NCBI RefSeq assembly: GCF_000411975.1
Contig: NZ_ASXG01000073.1
Location: 1 to 64,000 of the forward strand
Direction of reading: 5' to 3'
DNA: 64,000 bases
Source of the DNA: Amycolatopsis orientalis DSM 43388
GTDB lineage: Bacteria; Actinomycetota; Actinomycetes; Mycobacteriales; Pseudonocardiaceae
In this document: one piece after another, positions 60,191 through 64,000 of the stretch
Numbering within the stretch: position 1 is the stretch's first letter
Layout of the letters: each line of letters starts with the position of its first letter
Position numbers and translations under genes: made by a program
Notes under the pieces: generated by a model
Seen by the model: the letters and a program-made list of their open reading frames with translations, nothing else
Databases searched by the model: none
Told to the model about the DNA's origin: nothing

Positions 60191-61360
60191 ATGATCGACG
60201 TGCGCGAACCAGATCCGGACCGGTTCTCGGCCCGTCAGTGGCCGGACTGGAGCTTCTGGACGGAAGGACCCGACCCGCGCCGCGGCCGCGTCCGGTCCGT
60301 CGTGGTCAACGGCGTGCTGATGGGCTTCCTGGCGGCCTGGGTCGTCGCGATCGCGGACAGCCAATTCGGGCCGGTGCGCACCAGGCTCGTGTTCGCCGTC
60401 CTCGCCTGCTACGCCGTCGCGTACCTGCTGGTGCTGTGGTTCGGCCCGCTCGCCCTGCGGCGGCGGCGGATCGCGATGGTGGCCGTGATGTTCGCGCTCG
60501 GCGCCACGCCCGCGCTGATCCTGGGCTCCCCGGCGTACCTGACCGGCCTCACCTACGCGATCGCGACCGGACTCATGCTGTTGCCGCTGCGGTTTTCGCT
60601 GCTGCTCGGCACCGGGGCGGCTCTCGCGCAGATCGCGTGGATGCTCGTCCAGAACGGCGTCGTGGCCTGGGGCCAGGTCCTCACGCTCGTCGCCGTCACC
60701 GCGATCCTCGGCATCGTCTACGCCTTGACGTTCACCATCGGCCACCTCCGGGCGGCTCGCGAGCAGATCCGGCGGATGGCCGTCGACCAGGAACGGCAGC
60801 GCGTCGCCCGGGACCTGCACGACGTCCTCGGACACAGCCTCTCCACGATGACACTGAAACTCGGCCTGACGCGGCGGATCCTGGAAACGTCGGACGACAC
60901 CGCCGCGGCGCTGGCCGAGATCCGGGACCTGGACGACCTCTGCCGGGAAGCCCTTTCCGACGTCCGCGCCACCGTGTCCGACTACCGGGCGGTGTCGCTC
61001 GCGACCGAAGTCGCCGGCGCCCGGATGGCGTTGCGCGCCGCTGGAGTCCACGCCGAACTGCCCGCCGAGGCCGATGCCGCCGCCCCTGAACTGCAGGGCG
61101 TTTTCGGTTATGTAGTAAGGGAAGCCGTGACCAACGTGCTCCGTCATTCCGACGCGCAGCGCTGCACCGTCCGCATCGGTCGCGACTGGCTGGAGGTCGC
61201 CGACGACGGGACCGTCCCCGCCGAGGTCGTGCCCGGACACGGCCTCACCGGCCTCGCCGAGCGGATGGCCGCGGTGTCCGGCTCGCTCGAACACGGCCGC
61301 GGCCCGCACGGCGGTTTCCGGGTGCTGGCGCGCGGACCGGCGACGGGAGGCACCGCATGA
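60191..61360 (+). CDS. DesK-type sensor histidine kinase
   Basis: The 389-residue protein has about five or six membrane helices (35-190), then a HisKA_3 dimerisation domain with the phospho-acceptor His in QRVARDLHDVLGHSLSTM (near 205-222), and an HATPase with VVREAVTNVLRHSDA (N box) and VADDGTVPAEVVPGHGLTGL (G1). ATG 60191 gives the conserved start. It phosphorylates the response regulator encoded next, with a 4-nt overlap. Signal unknown; DesK relatives sense membrane state. Confidence 0.9.
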   Translation: MIDVREPDPDRFSARQWPDWSFWTEGPDPRRGRVRSVVVNGVLMGFLAAWVVAIADSQFGPVRTRLVFAVLACYAVAYLLVLWFGPLALRRRRIAMVAVMFALGATPALILGSPAYLTGLTYAIATGLMLLPLRFSLLLGTGAALAQIAWMLVQNGVVAWGQVLTLVAVTAILGIVYALTFTIGHLRAAREQIRRMAVDQERQRVARDLHDVLGHSLSTMTLKLGLTRRILETSDDTAAALAEIRDLDDLCREALSDVRATVSDYRAVSLATEVAGARMALRAAGVHAELPAEADAAAPELQGVFGYVVREAVTNVLRHSDAQRCTVRIGRDWLEVADDGTVPAEVVPGHGLTGLAERMAAVSGSLEHGRGPHGGFRVLARGPATGGTA

Positions 61361-61962
61361 TCCGGGTCCTGGTGGCCGACGACCAGGCGCTCGTGCGCGG
61401 CGCGCTGGCTTCCTTGCTGCGGATGGAATCGGACCTGGAGGTGGTCGCCGAGGTCGGGTCCGGGCCCGATGTCCTGCCCGCCGCGCAACGGACCTCGCCG
61501 GACATCGCGCTCGTCGACGTCCAGATGCCTGGCCGCGACGGGCTCGCCGTGACCGCTGAACTGCGGCACGCCCTTCCGGAGTGCCGCGTGCTGATCTGCA
61601 CCACCTTCAGCCGCCCCGGCTACCTCTCGCGCGCGATGTCCGCGGGCGCGGCCGGGTTCGTGGTGAAGGACTCGCGCCCGGAACAGCTGATCAACGCGAT
61701 CCGGCGGGTCCACGCCGGCCTGCGGTTCGTGGACCCGGCGCTCGCTGCCGAGTCCCTGGCCGGCGGCGCGAGCCCGCTCACCGACCGCGAGGCGGACGTC
61801 CTGCGCGCCGCCGCGGAAGGCGGCACGGTCGCGGACCTGGCGCAGGCGCTGGGCCTGTCGGCCGGGACAGTGCGCAACCACCTGTCCTCGGCCATCGGGA
61901 AGACCCAGGCCCGCACGCGCGCGGAGGCGGTGCGGGTCGCCGAGACGAGCGGGTGGCTGTAG
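61357..61962 (+). CDS. NarL/LuxR-family response regulator (DesR-like)
   Basis: The 201-residue protein has a receiver domain with VADDQ, phospho-acceptor Asp54 (ALVDVQMPG) and Lys in FVVKDSRP, then a LuxR helix-turn-helix (LTDREADVLRAAAEGGTVADLAQALGLS begins about 141, split as scaffold and recognition helices). The ATG overlaps the kinase stop. It partners the kinase; target genes are not evident nearby. Confidence 0.92.
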   Translation: MIRVLVADDQALVRGALASLLRMESDLEVVAEVGSGPDVLPAAQRTSPDIALVDVQMPGRDGLAVTAELRHALPECRVLICTTFSRPGYLSRAMSAGAAGFVVKDSRPEQLINAIRRVHAGLRFVDPALAAESLAGGASPLTDREADVLRAAAEGGTVADLAQALGLSAGTVRNHLSSAIGKTQARTRAEAVRVAETSGWL

Positions 61963-62390
61963 CACGCACGATGCTCGCGACCTGCCGCGCGGGACCTCGG
62001 CGATGACCTGCCGTGCCAGCGCGGGGGCGTTCTGCAGCCCCGGCAGCGATCGGGCGACGCTCCTGGGGACATCCCCAGCACGGTGACCCAGTCGGGGCCG
62101 CCCCCGAATGCGGCGACAGTTGATGGTCGCCACGACGACTCCCGCCTCGGCCTGCGCTGCGGGTCATACATCGGGTCGCTTGAGGCCGCCGAGAGGTAGC
62201 GCCCACCGGATCCACACCAACACTGGCAGTCCCGCCGCGCGGGGATCCGCAGTGCCGACGATGACCACAAGCCATGCGGCACCCTGCGGTGGCACCGTCG
62301 ATCGGCATCGACGGCGACGCGACGAGCGGACGGTCGGTGCGTACAGCGGAGGCGCGCCTAGGCGGGCCGAGAATGGCACCGCGAGGTCCG
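61963..62390. other. intergenic region, no supported gene
   Basis: In these 428 nt several frames stay open but none has consistent coding character, a start with ribosome-binding site, or a recognised family. A perfect hairpin, CCGTCGAT-CGGC-ATCGACGG, lies at 62295-62314. It may hold remnants of decayed genes. Confidence 0.45.
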
Positions 62391-63518
62391 TCAGCCGGGA
62401 AGATCCGGTGACTTCGGGTCCTCAACCACAACCCTCTCGTGGTCGGTGGCTGCTGCGTCTCCCGGCTGCTCCGTTTCCTCGGCCTCGCGGAGCCGATGCA
62501 GTTCGTCCAGTTCCGCCTGCTGCGCACTGACCCGGGCGCGCAGTTCTCCCAGTTCAGCGTGCAGCGGGGCCAGCGTTTCGGCGTATGCCTTGGTCGCCTG
62601 GCTCAGCTGCGCCGCGGACTCGGCGACCCGTTGATCGGCTGCCGACTGAACACCGCGCACCCGTTCGTCCGCCTCCGCCGCTTGCTCGCGCAGCCGCTGT
62701 TCCAGCTCCCGCATCCGGCTCTCGTGCTCAGCCATCAGGGATGCCCGGAGCTGCTGCTGCGCTTCCGCCGCGTCGCGCCGGGCCTGTTCCAGATCCTCGA
62801 CCGCCGTCGCGCGCAACGCCGAGATCTCCCGCTGCAACGCCGTGACCCGGTCGTGTGCGGCTGCTGCCTGCTCGAGCGCGCGCTGCCGGTTGTTCTCGGC
62901 TTCGTCCCGGACGGCCAGCGCGGATTCCTGCGCTTTCCTGGCCGCAGCAGCGTTGGCGAGGGCCACGTCGCGCTCCGCTCGGTCCACTTCGGACTGTTTC
63001 TTGGCTGCCGTCTCAGCCTCGCGCGCCTCCTCCGCGGCGGCTATCGCATGCGCGCGCTCCGCGTTCGCCACCCGGGCCTGCTCCAACGCCTCGTCGCGGG
63101 CAGCCTCGGCCTCTTCCCGTGCTTTGAGCGCCGCCGCGGTCTGGTCGGTGACGTGCGTGCGCAGCGCGGACAGCTCCGCGTGCAGCGGGTCCAACGCCGA
63201 CAGCGCCGAGCCGAGCTGCTTGTCGAGCGCCTGGGTGTCGAGCTGGGTCATCGGCTGGTCCGGGCCGTAGACGGTCACCCAGATCTCGCGTTGCTCGTCG
63301 AGCATCGCGCACGTGATGACCTTCGCGCCCCATTTGCCGTAGCGCTCCGGGTCGGCGGGGCAGTAGGGCGTCGGCCGCCCGCCTTGGCGGGGGATAGGCG
63401 GCAGCGGTTCGCCGCAGTACGCACACCCCGCCTCCTCCCCGGCGGCCAACGCGCGCACCGTCGCTTCCCGGCGTTCCTCCCGGCTTCCGCGCCGGATCGG
63501 CGGCCCCACCGTCTCCAT
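62391..63518 (-). CDS. zinc-finger coiled-coil protein (KfrA-like organisation)
   Basis: The protein has 375 residues from ATG 63518; GTG 63521 is one codon upstream, both behind AAAGGGG. Residues about 32-70 contain CAYCGEPLP, a PYCP and an ITC, a probable zinc-binding N-terminus. Residues about 100-345 are a continuous Ala/Glu/Arg/Gln-rich coiled coil. The architecture resembles plasmid or ICE segregation proteins such as KfrA, but the N-terminus is a zinc finger, not the KfrA helix-turn-helix. AT-rich palindromic DNA lies upstream. Mobile-element origin is inferred. Confidence 0.65.
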   Translation of the reverse strand: METVGPPIRRGSREERREATVRALAAGEEAGCAYCGEPLPPIPRQGGRPTPYCPADPERYGKWGAKVITCAMLDEQREIWVTVYGPDQPMTQLDTQALDKQLGSALSALDPLHAELSALRTHVTDQTAAALKAREEAEAARDEALEQARVANAERAHAIAAAEEAREAETAAKKQSEVDRAERDVALANAAAARKAQESALAVRDEAENNRQRALEQAAAAHDRVTALQREISALRATAVEDLEQARRDAAEAQQQLRASLMAEHESRMRELEQRLREQAAEADERVRGVQSAADQRVAESAAQLSQATKAYAETLAPLHAELGELRARVSAQQAELDELHRLREAEETEQPGDAAATDHERVVVEDPKSPDLPG

Positions 63519-63564
63519 CACTGCCCCTTTCCGCAGGTGGAGCCAATCCTACAGTTAGGGTTTC

Positions 63565-63659
63565 GATACTAAAACAGGAGGTATCAGATAACTAACTAGA
63601 ACAGGCAAGGCGCGGTGCTGGTACACGACTATATGGATAACTGAGATTATTCATATAGT
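63565..63659. promoter_or_regulatory. AT-rich region with inverted repeats upstream of coiled-coil gene
   Basis: ACTATATGGATAA and TTATTCATATAGT (63628-63640, 63647-63659) are inverted copies at 12 of 13 positions around CTGAGA. A smaller GATAC/GTATC pair lies at 63565-63585. The composition is unlike the surrounding GC-rich DNA. These are probable operator or partition-type sites. The rest of 63519-63853 shows nothing further until the LPMO operator. Confidence 0.6.
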
Positions 63660-63820
63660 TGCGGCAGGAGGGCGTCCCCCGCGGGAGAGGGGGATGAACT
63701 GGGGCCCGGAATCCGGCGCGGGGAGGCCCACGGGCGTCATGACGCGCCCCGCGAGCGCACCGGAATCGCCTCCACCGACTTTCGGGCCTACAAGCCGCGT
63801 GTCGGGACGCTTACCGTGGG

Positions 63821-63836
63821 TGTGGTCTAGACCTCT
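63821..63836 (+). promoter_or_regulatory. DasR-type (dre) operator before LPMO
   Basis: TGTGGTCTAGACCTCT has the same TGGTCTAGACC core as the chitinase operator at 11529, 18 nt before the LPMO ATG. Confidence 0.72.
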
Positions 63837-63853
63837 CGGAAGAGGAGCCCGCG

Positions 63854-64000
63854 ATGAAGCTTCCCGCTCCGCCGTCAAAGTCGCGACCCTGACCGCCGTG
63901 CTCGGCGCGGCCTCGGTCTTCACCGCCGTCCCCGCGCTGGCGCACGGCTCGATGGGCAACCCGATCAGCCGGATCATGCAGTGTTTCCGGGAAGGGCCGG
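63854..64000 (+). pseudogene. AA10 chitin-active LPMO, partial and frameshifted
   Basis: ATG 63854 follows AGGAG at 6 nt. The first codons give MKLP, then the frame must shift: adding one C to the CCC at 63863-63865 restores RSAVKVATLTAVLGAASVFT and a signal peptide ending ALA. The mature start is HGSMGNPISRIMQCFREGP, the N-terminal copper-ligand His of AA10 oxidases. As written, the ATG frame stops after 12 codons. The gene runs off the window. The protein would oxidatively cleave chitin with the GH18 enzyme. The indel may be a sequencing error. Confidence 0.8.

Noticed and set aside
61963..62390. Several minus-strand open frames in the gap after the response regulator
   Set aside because: None has a consistent start, codon pattern or recognisable motif; they were left as an unannotated gap.

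Overview
The window is about 72-75% G+C by eye, with frequent GTG/TTG starts, many ATGA/GTGA overlaps, leaderless-looking starts and actinobacterial marker families (DUF3090, SCO1664-type, DUF3097, MSMEG_4193-type phosphatase, MptB, F420-type PPOX, CGNR). This points to a filamentous actinomycete of the Pseudonocardiaceae, most likely Amycolatopsis or a near relative. The genus is an inference; nothing in the window fixes it.

Layout. 0.2-5.0 kb: M20 peptidase with an alpha/beta hydrolase, an ArsR-type regulator with an AHSA1-type protein, and a lipoprotein with DUF5703. 5.1-10 kb: aldo/keto reductase, uppP, histidine phosphatase and M3 oligopeptidase. 10-16.9 kb: a looser accessory stretch with an MFS carrier, a secreted GH18 chitinase behind a DasR-type operator, two frameshifted genes, and a TetR/Gfo-Idh divergent pair. 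A 17-20 bp repeat occurs three times here, each time at the 3' end of a gene. 17-24 kb: mdh, a MarR/SnoaL pair, a pseudokinase-beta-propeller membrane protein, an aldo/keto reductase and a FUSC permease. 24-32 kb: two tandem GH92 alpha-mannosidase-like enzymes, one secreted and one without a signal. 32.5-41.5 kb: two methyltransferases, an M20 peptidase, and a complete dipeptide-uptake locus (M55 D-aminopeptidase, solute-binding protein, two permeases, double ATPase) like the dpp locus of Bacillus. 41.6-51.7 kb: envelope and core genes, including MptB, LD-carboxypeptidase, S9 peptidase, DUF3090, SCO1664-type, APH and DUF3097. 51.8-57.2 kb: NfeD/SPFH, an MHS transporter with its TetR regulator, an SGNH hydrolase and a CGNR regulator.

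The most unusual part is 57.15-58.67 kb. About ten atypical tRNA genes are packed into 0.9 kb: Tyr, Gly, Arg, two Pro-like, Gln, Lys, Arg, Met and Cys. Several lack normal tRNA features: C33 instead of U33, 4-5 nt D-loops, and one Pro element with no D-arm. They lie behind an rRNA-operon-like hairpin plus boxA leader. The whole block sits between two 39-nt imperfect direct repeats (34/39 identical) that duplicate the promoter and first codons of the CGNR gene, so it looks like an insertion between the CGNR gene and a small zinc-ribbon gene.

58.8-64 kb: pentapeptide-repeat protein, hypothetical protein, sensor kinase/response regulator pair, a zinc-finger coiled-coil protein with AT-rich palindromes upstream, and the start of a secreted AA10 chitin-active LPMO. 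The LPMO carries the same DasR-type core operator as the chitinase and has an apparent 1-nt deletion in its signal-peptide region. All motif positions, pairings and operator assignments were read by eye; no database search or covariance model was run.
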